Shown in pieces: positions 1-6,026 of a stretch of DNA of 6,943 bases. The translations under genes and the position numbers were made by a program. Location of the stretch: NCBI GenBank assembly GCA_030043405.1, contig JASHXS010000101.1, forward strand, positions 1 through 6,943, given 5' to 3'. The notes beneath the pieces are model-generated. The model searched no databases. It saw nothing but the letters and a program-made list of their open reading frames with translations, and had not been told where the DNA came from. The DNA is from Thermoplasmata archaeon (GTDB lineage: Archaea > Thermoplasmatota > Thermoplasmata > Lutacidiplasmatales > UBA184). How positions within the stretch are numbered: the first letter of the stretch is position 1; each line of letters opens with the position of its first letter.

Positions 1-2
1 CC

Positions 3-80
3 GAGATCGCAACCGTCGTTTGTTTGGTGGCGGTCTTGCTGGGCTGGCTCACCCTGTCTCGACGACCCAAGTCAGGTTGA
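3..80 (+). CDS. C-terminal end of a membrane-anchored protein (partial)
   Basis: An open frame enters from the left edge and stops at TGA 78-80. Its 25 residues begin EIATVVCLVAVLLGW and end in a basic, hydrophilic tail (SRRPKSG). A hydrophobic segment of about 16-17 residues followed by two or three positive charges is the usual layout of a C-terminal membrane anchor with a cytoplasmic tail. It fits an archaeal surface protein or the last helix of a polytopic membrane protein. The other two plus-strand frames give no hydrophobic pattern. The rest of the gene is outside the window, so no function can be given. It is the only plus-strand gene seen and it converges on the minus-strand gene at 225-407. 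Confidence 0.55.
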   Translation, partial: EIATVVCLVAVLLGWLTLSRRPKSG

Positions 81-224
81 GCGCGCGACGCCAGCCATCT
101 GAACATCGACTCCACCCTCGCTAGGAGCGCGTTAGCCCTGGTCGCGACGGGTGACGAACTCGAGCTCCCGACATGTGTCCTAGCCCTCAAGCGGGCAGTA
201 AAGTCCGTACGGAGGTGGCCCAGG
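81..224. other. Convergent intergenic spacer
   Basis: This 144-bp gap separates two convergent reading frames. It holds a perfect 10-bp palindrome, tccgtacgga, at 204-213, which is 11 bases beyond the stop of the minus-strand gene, and an 8-bp palindrome, gtcgcgac, at 141-148. I see no T-run, no tRNA-like fold and no convincing small reading frame. Confidence 0.4.
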
Positions 225-407
225 CTACACGGCCAGAAGGTAGGCCACGACGAGAAGCACGGCGACCGCCGCGAGGATGGCGAAGATGAGTAGATCATTC
301 CGCTCCGCCTTCGCCTCCAGCCCGGGTACCGAGTCCACCGATTCTGGCGTCTCGCGCGGCGGGACGACCAGCTCTGAATTGCCCGTGCCCGGCCCCAGCG
401 GCCGCAC
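225..407 (-). CDS. Small protein with C-terminal membrane helix
   Basis: This frame encodes 60 residues. Residues 1-37 are hydrophilic and rich in Pro, Gly and Glu. Residues 38-60 are almost wholly hydrophobic (LLIFAILAAVAVLLVVAYLL) and run to within two residues of the stop, preceded by the charged stretch KAERND. This is the layout of a tail-anchored or single-span protein with its N-terminus in the cytoplasm. The start is GTG at 405-407; the same frame is closed by TAA at 435-437 with no ATG between. A TATA-like CCTAATTC lies about 28 bases upstream of the GTG, which would suit a leaderless message. It lies 133 bp downstream of the RIO kinase gene on the same strand. I do not recognise the family. 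The membrane helix is the main support, because short frames are common in GC-rich DNA. Confidence 0.5.
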   Translation of the reverse strand: MRPLGPGTGNSELVVPPRETPESVDSVPGLEAKAERNDLLIFAILAAVAVLLVVAYLLAV

Positions 408-428
408 GCCACCGACATTAGCTCCCGG

Positions 429-440
429 GCTGAATTAGGT
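429..440 (-). promoter_or_regulatory. Possible TATA box for the small membrane protein
   Basis: On the minus strand the sequence reads ACCTAATTCAGC in an otherwise very GC-rich stretch. Its centre is about 28 bases from the GTG at 407, the spacing expected between an archaeal TATA box and the start of a leaderless transcript. The match to the consensus is only partial. Confidence 0.22.
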
Positions 441-480
441 ATCGGCGCCCCACACGCCTCCCCCGAGCGCATTACCGACA

Positions 481-526
481 GGGCCGGCCCCAATGGAGCG
501 GGCCAGCCCGCAGGGGCTGCGAGCCC
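481..526. repeat. Cluster of three GC-rich palindromes/hairpins
   Basis: Three self-complementary elements sit side by side just beyond the RIO kinase stop codon (541-543, minus strand). They are the palindrome gggccggccc (481-490); gcggg/cccgc with a 4-base loop (498-511); and gggct/agccc with a 3-base loop (514-526). They could fold at the 3' end of the kinase mRNA. There is no U-tract, so a standard archaeal terminator is not shown. High GC makes short palindromes common, and this may be chance. Confidence 0.3.
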
Positions 527-540
527 GAGACTGTACACCC

Positions 541-1278
541 TCAACCTGGCCGATACAGCTCGATCTTGGCTCGGACCCGACGCACCATTTCTATCGTATC
601 CCAGCTCAGCCCGTACCGGCGAAAATAGCGGTTCAGCGCCCGACCGCCGGACTCGAGGGCCCGGACCGCCTCCTCGAGTCGCACCCAGGCCGGGGTTCCC
701 AGCCGGTCGACTCGAACCCCGGCCGCGAGGTCGATGAACCAAGGGAGGTTCTCGTACACGAGGATGTTGAAGGGGCTCAGGTCGGAGTGGACGACGCCCG
801 CCTCTGCCAACCCTTCGATTCCCGACATCGTGGCCGACAGGAACGCCTCCGGGTCTTCGAGGCGGGCCTGTTGGAGCATGGGCGCCACCGCCTCGGGGCT
901 CCCGAGGTACTGCATCGAGAACATGTTCTCGACCCGGCGGCCGGGCTCGGGGACGCGGGCCCCGCCCTGCCAGGTGTAGGACAGCAGATCGAACTCGACC
1001 AGGGCTCGCTGGCCCATCGATTCGAGCTTGATGGGTCGCCCACCGCGATGAGCGGTCCGGTACTGTCGGTAAACCTTGACCACGATCAGCCCACCACCGT
1101 CCCGGCAGAGGTAGACATCGGCTTCCTTGCCGGAGCCGAGGCGCTGGCCTACCTGCGTGGCGAGCCCGGCCCCTAGGATAGCATCCGCTACCTCCGAGTG
1201 CGTCGGCTCGGCAAAGCCGATCTGGCCGCTCCGCACCTTCCAGTGCACGCTCTTGTCCAGGTATCCCTCGTTGGGCAT
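541..1278 (-). CDS. RIO-family atypical protein kinase (RIO1-like, divergent)
   Basis: This 245-residue cytosolic protein has the RIO kinase core. The nucleotide-binding loop is GSGKEADVY (residues 48-56), matching the STGKEA-type loop of RIO kinases. The ATP-contacting lysine is K68 in VVKVYR. The catalytic loop is VVHSDLSPFNILV (162-174) with D166 and N171, and the metal-binding aspartate is D183 in FIDLAAGV. HSDLSxxN is closest to RIO1 (HADLSxxN) rather than RIO2. In characterised archaea and eukaryotes RIO1/RIO2 act in small-subunit ribosome maturation as ATPase/kinases. Unusual points are the lack of the SQ/PQ pair normally following the metal-binding Asp (here LAAG), a short segment between the lysine strand and the next helix, and the lack of the conserved RD after it (here RLEEAV). 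It may therefore be an accessory RIO paralogue. The ATG start at 1276-1278 is the only ATG in the open frame, which is closed by TGA at 1306-1308. No Shine-Dalgarno sequence is next to it. An in-frame GTG-free run of nine codons precedes it. Confidence 0.88.
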   Translation of the reverse strand: MPNEGYLDKSVHWKVRSGQIGFAEPTHSEVADAILGAGLATQVGQRLGSGKEADVYLCRDGGGLIVVKVYRQYRTAHRGGRPIKLESMGQRALVEFDLLSYTWQGGARVPEPGRRVENMFSMQYLGSPEAVAPMLQQARLEDPEAFLSATMSGIEGLAEAGVVHSDLSPFNILVYENLPWFIDLAAGVRVDRLGTPAWVRLEEAVRALESGGRALNRYFRRYGLSWDTIEMVRRVRAKIELYRPG

Positions 1279-1352
1279 CGGTTGACCCGGCCCAGGTCGG
1301 ACGACTCAGCAGGAAGAGGAACTGCGAGAGCCCGCGACCGCGAACTCAGACT

Positions 1353-1451
1353 TCAGTCGGTCCACGGTGAGCTGGCTTTCACATCCGTTGCCATTTCCCC
1401 GTGAACCTCCTGGCCCCTGGCCAGCCGGGCAACGTCCGTCGGCTATCTAAG
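1353..1451 (-). promoter_or_regulatory. Putative promoter and leader with 13-codon ORF upstream of the RIO kinase
   Basis: Reading the minus strand: a TATA-like CTTAGATA (1451-1444); about 25 bases later a 5-bp hairpin, TGGCC/GGCCA with a 3-base loop (1423-1411); a strong Shine-Dalgarno AGGAGGT (1411-1405); a 10-base spacer; and ATG (1394-1392). The ATG opens 13 codons, MATDVKASSPWTD, ending in TGA at 1355-1353. The elements are in the right order and at plausible distances for a real transcript and translation start, more so than for the kinase's own ATG at 1278. It could be a leader peptide, or the start of a gene broken by a frameshift, because the neighbouring frame stays open to 1306. 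The function is inferred from layout only. Confidence 0.35.
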
Positions 1452-1463
1452 CGTACACCCTGA

Positions 1464-2306
1464 CTAGGACCCGGCCGGGGGACGCATTCGTTCTAGACGT
1501 TGGAAGTCAGTACTAGAGAGGTCAATCTCAGCCGCGGCGAGATTCTCTGCCAGATGCGCCTCGGAGAGTGTGCCGGGGATGGGCAAAATCCAAGGGGATC
1601 TCCTCAACAGCCAACGGAGGGCCAACTGATGGGGCGTGACCCCGTAGTCGACGGCGATCTCCCGGAGCGTCGGCGTTTGGTCCAACTTCCCGCGGGCCAA
1701 GGGAGTCCACGGGAGGAACGCGATCGAGTGCTCCTCGCAAAATCTCAGCACGGGTTCTTGCTCCCGCTCGGCGAGGTTGTAGCGATTCTGGACCGAAACG
1801 ATCGGCGCGATCCGACGGGCCCTCTGGAGCTCGTCGACCGACACGTTCGACAGTCCGATCCGCCGGATCCGGCCGGCTTCTTGCAACTCCCGCAGCGCTC
1901 CCACGCTCGTCTCGATCGGGACGGCGGGATCCACCCGGTGCAGCTGGTAGAGTTCGAGCGCGTCCACGCGCAGCCGTTCGAGGCTGGCCGCGACCGCCTT
2001 TCGGAGATACTCCGGAGAGCCGTCTACACCCGCCCCGTCCGGAGTGCGATACATCCCCCCCTTCGTCGCAACGAGTACGGGCGCGGCGTTCCGCCCGAAG
2101 ATTTCGCCCAGGGTGCTCTCGCTCGCGCTCGCCTGGTAGAAATCCGCCGTGTCAATGAAGTCGACACCCAGGTCGGCCGCGCGATGGAGCAGCTGCCGGG
2201 CCGCCGGTGTGTTCGTAACGCGATTCGTCCCCAGACCCATCCGGTGCACCGCTCGGTCCCCTAGCTGGATCGAGCCCGACCGTTCGGCGGTGGGTAGATT
2301 CGTCAC
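1464..2306 (-). CDS. Aldo/keto reductase, YdbC/PdxI-like
   Basis: This 280-residue protein fills the usual length of a single (beta/alpha)8 aldo/keto reductase, an NAD(P)H-dependent cytosolic carbonyl reductase. The catalytic tetrad is visible: D52 and Y57 in FIDTADFY, K82 in VLVATKGG, and H123 in LYQLHRVD. Further family motifs are IGLSNVSVDEL (150-160), SVQNRYNLAER (171-181), LPWTPLARGKL (198-208) and the cofactor-binding IPGTLSEAHLAENLAAA (243-259). The opening SIQLGDRAVHRMGLGTN, the spacing and the C-terminal IPGT..AHL.EN block resemble E. coli YdbC (PdxI), reported as a pyridoxal reductase. Substrate choice in this superfamily cannot be read from motifs, so the vitamin B6 role is only a possibility. 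The start is GTG at 2304-2306, with GGGGA four bases upstream; aligning with YdbC supports an N-terminus here. It is the middle gene of a same-strand series with gaps of 171 bp upstream and 185 bp downstream. Confidence 0.9.
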   Translation of the reverse strand: MTNLPTAERSGSIQLGDRAVHRMGLGTNRVTNTPAARQLLHRAADLGVDFIDTADFYQASASESTLGEIFGRNAAPVLVATKGGMYRTPDGAGVDGSPEYLRKAVAASLERLRVDALELYQLHRVDPAVPIETSVGALRELQEAGRIRRIGLSNVSVDELQRARRIAPIVSVQNRYNLAEREQEPVLRFCEEHSIAFLPWTPLARGKLDQTPTLREIAVDYGVTPHQLALRWLLRRSPWILPIPGTLSEAHLAENLAAAEIDLSSTDFQRLERMRPPAGS

Positions 2307-2477
2307 GAGGTCCCCACGCGCGGTGAGGCCAGGCGACAGAAAGCCGATGCGGTGACGTCGGGCCGCAGGGCAACCCGCGCCCTTCCTCCACCCCGGCGGC
2401 AGCCCGACGCAGCCGCAGGAACCTCCCGAGAGACCGGGTCGGAGCGCTCGATGTATCCCGGTTGACGATCGGACCGT
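2307..2477 (-). other. Intergenic region upstream of the aldo/keto reductase
   Basis: This 171-bp gap has no supported gene. On the minus strand a weak TATA-like GGGATACATC lies near 2450-2458, which would give a leader of well over 100 bases for the reductase. No better promoter sits nearer the GTG. Two purine-rich stretches (GGGAGG and GGTGGAGGAAGG) have no convincing start codon after them. Confidence 0.3.
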
Positions 2478-3446
2478 CTACGCGGACGGGTCCCCGGTGG
2501 TCGCTACTGGCCGGACCATCAGCGTGGTCCGTACGCCCAAGGAAAGGCCGAGGGGAGCGACGGCACCCTCCCAGTCGATCGCTGACTCGGGCACCGCGAC
2601 GACAATCTTGGTCGCCCCGAGGGTTCGGTGCCACTCCATGACGGGGCCGACGAGGGCCTGGAGGCTGGCCGGAGAGACCGTCGCATCCGCCACGATCGGG
2701 AAGACGAAGCCGAGCCGGACCCTGGGCCCATAGATCCCTCGGACCACTCCGACTATTCTCGCACCGTCCGCAAGGCGCCACATCTTTCGCTGGCTCTTCT
2801 GGGGGCGGGCGATGAATTCGAGATGCGTCAGGCCCGAAACGCGGGCGGGGAGCGGGCCCCGGATCGCTTCGGGCAGGGCAGCGTTGGCCCAGTCCACGGT
2901 GGCCCGGTCCTTGAACGGGACTTCGGTGGCGACGACCCCGGAGGCGGGGCCCGAGGCCGGAGGAGGGCCCACGAACCAGTTGAATCGGGCGACATCCTGG
3001 TAGCCGATCCGGCGGTAAAGACGGATGGCGGCCGCGTTCTCGGACTCGACGTCCAGCGCCAGCCAACGCCTCCCCTGGGCCCCGGCCAACGACCGGGCGT
3101 ACTCCATCAGGCCTGTGGCGACGCCCCGGCCCCGAGCGGCCGCGTCGGTCGCGACCCCACCGATATAGCCGGTTTTGGCGTAAGAAACGAGGACGGCGGT
3201 ACCGATCACGGGTTGTCCCTCCGTGCCCACCAGGATCCGCATGTTGGCGATCCGGATCGCCTGAAGAAACCGGACCAGGGTCCAGACTGGGAGCTTGCGG
3301 AGCGAGGCCAACTCCCGGCTCACCGTTTGACCGGATCCGGTGACCTCTTCGAAACGGCCGAATGCCTGCCGGATCACGTGCTCGAACGACGGCAGGTCGG
3401 CCCTCCGGAGCTCTCGATATTGGACCTTCCCACCCGGGCCGATCAC
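2478..3446 (-). CDS. GNAT-family N-acetyltransferase with a second GNAT-like half
   Basis: This 322-residue protein has an N-terminal GNAT domain (about residues 8-158), which transfers an acyl group from acyl-CoA to an amine. Motif A is clear: IGGVATDAAARGRGVATGLM (95-114), where RGRGVA (105-110) is the pyrophosphate-binding R/QxxGxG/A loop. Motif B is LDVESENAAAIRLYRRIGY (131-149), with the usual Asn and the Tyr after Leu. A Pro/Gly/Ser linker (160-170) leads to a second half (171-322). Its order VGVVRGIYG..VRLGFVFPIV..ALVGPVMEWHRTLGATKIVVAVPES..LGLSLGVRTTLMV follows GNAT strands 3-7 but lacks the acyl-CoA loop, so it is probably a degenerate GNAT repeat. The substrate is unknown; proteins, aminoglycosides and small amines are all known in this family. 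The start is GTG at 3444-3446, with AAAGGG about six bases upstream. It is flanked by 144- and 171-bp gaps, so a private promoter is likely. Confidence 0.88.
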   Translation of the reverse strand: MIGPGGKVQYRELRRADLPSFEHVIRQAFGRFEEVTGSGQTVSRELASLRKLPVWTLVRFLQAIRIANMRILVGTEGQPVIGTAVLVSYAKTGYIGGVATDAAARGRGVATGLMEYARSLAGAQGRRWLALDVESENAAAIRLYRRIGYQDVARFNWFVGPPPASGPASGVVATEVPFKDRATVDWANAALPEAIRGPLPARVSGLTHLEFIARPQKSQRKMWRLADGARIVGVVRGIYGPRVRLGFVFPIVADATVSPASLQALVGPVMEWHRTLGATKIVVAVPESAIDWEGAVAPLGLSLGVRTTLMVRPVATTGDPSA

Positions 3447-3590
3447 GTGGAACCCTTTCGTACCGCCTCGGGGAGCCGGGGCACCCTATTGGCTTTCGTG
3501 GGCCCCGGCGTCGTCCCTCACCCGGGGGTCTCCTGCCTCCGCGGCCCACCGGCGGCCTGGTGTGGCATCCCCCGACCGAGCCGGGGCCGG

Positions 3591-4007
3591 CTACTGGTTC
3601 CCCGGCATCACCATGAATTCGTTGCCGTCCGGATCCTTCAGTCGAGCGTACCAACCCCACGGTCGTCGGCTCGGCGGTCGGCCGAATCGGACCCCTCGGG
3701 CTTTCCAGGTTCGACAGGCGGCCAGGAATTCTCTCTCGCCTCCGGGCACCTTCAGAGTGATGCCCAAGAGGCCCGGTTCGATGGGGTCTCCGTCGCTGAC
3801 CTCGGACCACTCGCACAGGTGGATCCTCGCCTTGGATCCCCGCCGGCCCACCGTCACCCAGTGGCCCATGTCCTGGAGAAGGTCCAACCCGACCTTCTGG
3901 GTGTACCAGTCCAGGGCACGCTGTCGGTTGGAGACTTCGATCGCGATGCTGGATAGATAGGCGCGGGGGAGCGCGGTTCGTCTCGACCGGGTTCGTCGGG
4001 TCGCCAT
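3591..4007 (-). CDS. VOC (glyoxalase/bleomycin-resistance/dioxygenase) fold protein
   Basis: This 138-residue protein has the single-module length of the vicinal oxygen chelate superfamily. The first beta-alpha unit is LSSIAIEVSNRQRALDWYTQKVGLDLL (18-44), followed by WVTVGRRGSKARIHL (50-64), the second unit starting at LLGITLKVPGG (80-90), and the hallmark ending LKDPDGNEFMVM (123-134). The usual metal-binding His/Gln at the start of the first and second units is replaced by Ser20 and Gly82, while E130 is near the usual final Glu position. A classical metal-dependent glyoxalase or dioxygenase role is therefore doubtful, and a binding or sequestering role is as likely. The residues before the first strand are Arg-rich. 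The ATG at 4005-4007 was chosen because an earlier in-frame ATG (4155-4157) adds 50 residues unlike the family, and because a TATA-like box lies 28 bases before 4007. Confidence 0.83.
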   Translation of the reverse strand: MATRRTRSRRTALPRAYLSSIAIEVSNRQRALDWYTQKVGLDLLQDMGHWVTVGRRGSKARIHLCEWSEVSDGDPIEPGLLGITLKVPGGEREFLAACRTWKARGVRFGRPPSRRPWGWYARLKDPDGNEFMVMPGNQ

Positions 4008-4028
4008 GTCGCCCCCAGGGCGAGCGCG

Positions 4029-4040
4029 AGGTAAGTTTGC
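4029..4040 (-). promoter_or_regulatory. Putative BRE/TATA element for the VOC gene
   Basis: The minus strand reads GCAAACTTACC here, a local A/T-rich patch in GC-rich DNA. Its centre is about 28 bases upstream of the ATG at 4007. CAAACTTA resembles an archaeal BRE (purine, A-rich) running into a TATA box, and the distance suits a leaderless transcript starting at or near the ATG. Confidence 0.3.
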
Positions 4041-4141
4041 TCCCCACTCAGCGAGCAGTCCCGGTCCGCGGCTCGAAAGTTCAAGGTCTTGGCGCGATCG
4101 ATCGGCAGCTCGGCGGTGGGCCGGCAACGGTGTTTTCCCCT

Positions 4142-4169
4142 CACCCGATCGTAACACCGCACCCGATCG
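4142..4169. repeat. Two 10-bp direct repeats, cacccgatcg
   Basis: The decamer cacccgatcg occurs at 4142-4151 and again at 4160-4169, 18 bp apart start to start. A related 10-bp palindrome, cgatcgatcg, lies at 4095-4104. All are in the 238-bp gap between the VOC gene and the upstream glycosidase-like gene. They could be protein-binding sites for VOC regulation, but they lie 90-160 bp from the VOC start and may be chance. Confidence 0.3.
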
Positions 4170-4245
4170 GTTCGCCCGTCGTGCCCGCCAGGGCCCCGCG
4201 TGGCGCTGGGACCGGCCTCGCGGACGTCCTCCAGACAGTCGTGCT

Positions 4246-6012
4246 CTACTCTTGGGTCCGCATCACGCTCGGCGCCGCGGCCGGAGTCGCCCCGCCGGGC
4301 GGTTGCGGCGGCGCACCCGTCGGCGAGGATGGGGAGTGCGAAACGTCACGGATCGGGGCGCCCACGTCAGTGAGGATGACCAGCGAGTCCGGGAGTACGC
4401 TCAGGCGGGTGGGACCCCAGATTCCCCACTGGGCGGGGTAGGGAGCCGCAGACCCGCTCGGCCAGACCACCAGCGACCCATTGCCCGCGTCCGGGAAGGT
4501 GGACGAGAGGTTCACGGTAAACTCCGCGGTCGGACTGATGTTCACGAGGATCAGGTTCTTCATCAGGTGCGGTCCGGATCCGCCCACCGCCGCGAGCAGG
4601 CCCGGGGTGGTGGCTGCGACCCGGAGCTCGCCGGCATAGTGCCCGACCAGTTGGGCCCAGTCGAGGAAGAACGTGTAGGCGGCGGAGGGGGTGCCGTTCA
4701 TCGCGAACCAGGCCCCCTGTGTCCCGCTCTGCAGGTTGTAGTAGTCCATCGAACGGATGTTGAGGGGCAGGCTCGAGATCATTTCGGTCCCGATGTAGGC
4801 GCCCAGCGCCCCCCCCGACAGGCCGTCGGCCGCCGGTACCTGGGTGCCGGAACCCAGCTCGTCGATCAGAACGCTGAGGTTGCACGTGGGGCACGTCTCG
4901 TTGATCTCTTGGATCGTCTGATTCACGTGGTTCGGAACGACGGAGCCGTTGTCCAACGAGTCGTACCAGCTGGAGAGGGGGAGCGACGCGTTCACCCCGC
5001 CCATCGGGTAAATGTGGATCGCAACGCCACTGAGATTCGGGCCGTTGACGGCGACGTCGGACTGGACCCAACCCGGGGTCTGGCCCGTCCCAATGCCGCC
5101 CAGTCCAATGATCTGCGCCGTCGGGTCCACGGCCAGGATCGCGGCGGTGTACGACTGGACTACCAAGGCGAACTCCGCCGGGGTGACCGAGACGTTCTGA
5201 GTGGCGGTCCACTCCGACCAGGGGATGTCGAAGTGGGTCCACCCGGCCGGCTCGTTGCCGATCTCCCAGTAGGTCGGCGAGAAGTCGAGCGTGTGGAGCG
5301 AGTAGCTGACGATCTGGGCGGCCAGGGAAGCGTTGTCGATCTCGGCGGGCAGGGTGACGACGGACTGGCAATGGACCCAGCCACACCACGTGGCAAACTG
5401 TGCGAACGTGGTGGCTGGAGGGGCACTGTCCGATCCGTTCAGAGCGTAGACCACGCCCGCCCCGTCGTCCGCAATCGGGTCGAAGCGGTCCCCGAGTCCC
5501 CCACCCGGCCAGCGAATGAACAGGGCTCCCGTCGCGTTGACGGCGGCGGCGTCGGCCGACGTGAGCGGCACGTCCGCGCGTACGTCCACGCCGATTCGAC
5601 CGTCATCCAAGCGTACCGGAGTCCCGATGGGACCCGACAGGGCCGCGTTCACGCTCGGAGGAACGGCCTTTCCGTGGTCGCCGGTGGGCGCGGGGGCCGG
5701 AGGAGGGGAAGGCGACGGCGGCGCGGTGACGGGGGACGTCGTGTTCGAAGTGGCCGAGCCCGTCCCACCACCCGACGGCTGACCGTGAGGGGAGGTCCCG
5801 GTACGCGGACCGGAGGGTAGGCCCCCCGCGCCGGCGCTTCCCGCGGAGTAGAGGCTCAGGCCAGCGGTCAGTGCCGCGGCGACCACCAGCACCACGACGA
5901 ACACGGCTCCGGCGGTGACCTCGCCGTCGGTCCAGCCTTCGGGACGGTGCGTCTGCCGGGAACTCATGGAACATACGGGGCGGCACCCGGCGCCCGCCCG
6001 TGCCGCTTTCAT
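4246..6012 (-). CDS. Secreted or membrane-anchored clan GH-A-type glycoside hydrolase
   Basis: This 588-residue protein has a short N-terminal region, one membrane segment (about 33-56, VTAGAVFVVVLVVAAALTAG), a Ser/Pro/Gly/Thr-rich linker (57-118), a TIM-barrel-like catalytic domain (about 125-450), an all-beta-looking C-terminal domain (about 460-550) and a Pro/Ala-rich tail. The barrel has LFIRWPGGGLGDRF (164-177), resembling the RxPGG strand of GH51/GH79-type enzymes; YWEIGNEP (248-255) with E254 as probable acid/base; IHIYP (332-336); and VLIDELGSGT (381-390) with E385 as probable nucleophile. NEP plus a later strand-end Glu is the clan GH-A pattern. The family within the clan (GH39, GH51, GH79 or new) and the substrate are not resolved. 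Fifteen N-x-S/T sequons lie after the membrane segment, and Cys pairs are C210/C215 and C374/C377 (CPTC). It probably acts at the outer cell surface. The start may instead be the ATG at 5967 (residue 16); neither has a Shine-Dalgarno sequence. The partial gene at 6027-6943 lies just upstream and is homologous. Confidence 0.85.
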   Translation of the reverse strand: MKAARAGAGCRPVCSMSSRQTHRPEGWTDGEVTAGAVFVVVLVVAAALTAGLSLYSAGSAGAGGLPSGPRTGTSPHGQPSGGGTGSATSNTTSPVTAPPSPSPPPAPAPTGDHGKAVPPSVNAALSGPIGTPVRLDDGRIGVDVRADVPLTSADAAAVNATGALFIRWPGGGLGDRFDPIADDGAGVVYALNGSDSAPPATTFAQFATWCGWVHCQSVVTLPAEIDNASLAAQIVSYSLHTLDFSPTYWEIGNEPAGWTHFDIPWSEWTATQNVSVTPAEFALVVQSYTAAILAVDPTAQIIGLGGIGTGQTPGWVQSDVAVNGPNLSGVAIHIYPMGGVNASLPLSSWYDSLDNGSVVPNHVNQTIQEINETCPTCNLSVLIDELGSGTQVPAADGLSGGALGAYIGTEMISSLPLNIRSMDYYNLQSGTQGAWFAMNGTPSAAYTFFLDWAQLVGHYAGELRVAATTPGLLAAVGGSGPHLMKNLILVNISPTAEFTVNLSSTFPDAGNGSLVVWPSGSAAPYPAQWGIWGPTRLSVLPDSLVILTDVGAPIRDVSHSPSSPTGAPPQPPGGATPAAAPSVMRTQE

Positions 6013-6026
6013 GGCCAGAGGGTGGC

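Noticed and set aside
81..224. Possible tRNA or attachment site in the left convergent spacer
   Set aside because: There is no TTCGA-type T-loop, no acceptor stem pairing and no flanking integrase.
493..1176. 227-codon plus-strand open frame antisense to the RIO kinase
   Set aside because: The minus-strand kinase has a full set of RIO motifs, and the plus-strand frame has composition typical of antisense GC-rich DNA.
3447..3590. 16-codon frame with a purine-rich upstream stretch in the GNAT-VOC gap
   Set aside because: The product is Pro/Gly/Arg-rich, the purine run abuts the ATG with no spacer, and there is nothing to separate it from chance.
2628..3956. 442-codon plus-strand open frame antisense to the GNAT and VOC genes
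   Set aside because: It runs across the 144-bp gap and two real genes on the other strand and shows no motif. It is an antisense shadow.
2152..4047. 631-codon minus-strand open frame across the AKR, GNAT and VOC genes
   Set aside because: It lies in another frame of three genes with clear catalytic motifs, and its product is Arg/Gly/Pro-rich with no domain. It is a by-product of high GC, which makes stop codons rare.
4008..4157. 50-residue N-terminal extension of the VOC protein from the ATG at 4155-4157
   Set aside because: The extension is Arg/Pro-rich and unlike VOC N-termini. A promoter-like TATA sits inside it, 28 bases before the ATG at 4007.
4006..5820. 604-codon plus-strand open frame antisense to the glycosidase-like gene
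   Set aside because: It is the complement of a gene with GNEP and DELG motifs and a membrane segment. The plus-strand product is Arg/Gly/Val-rich low complexity with no domain.
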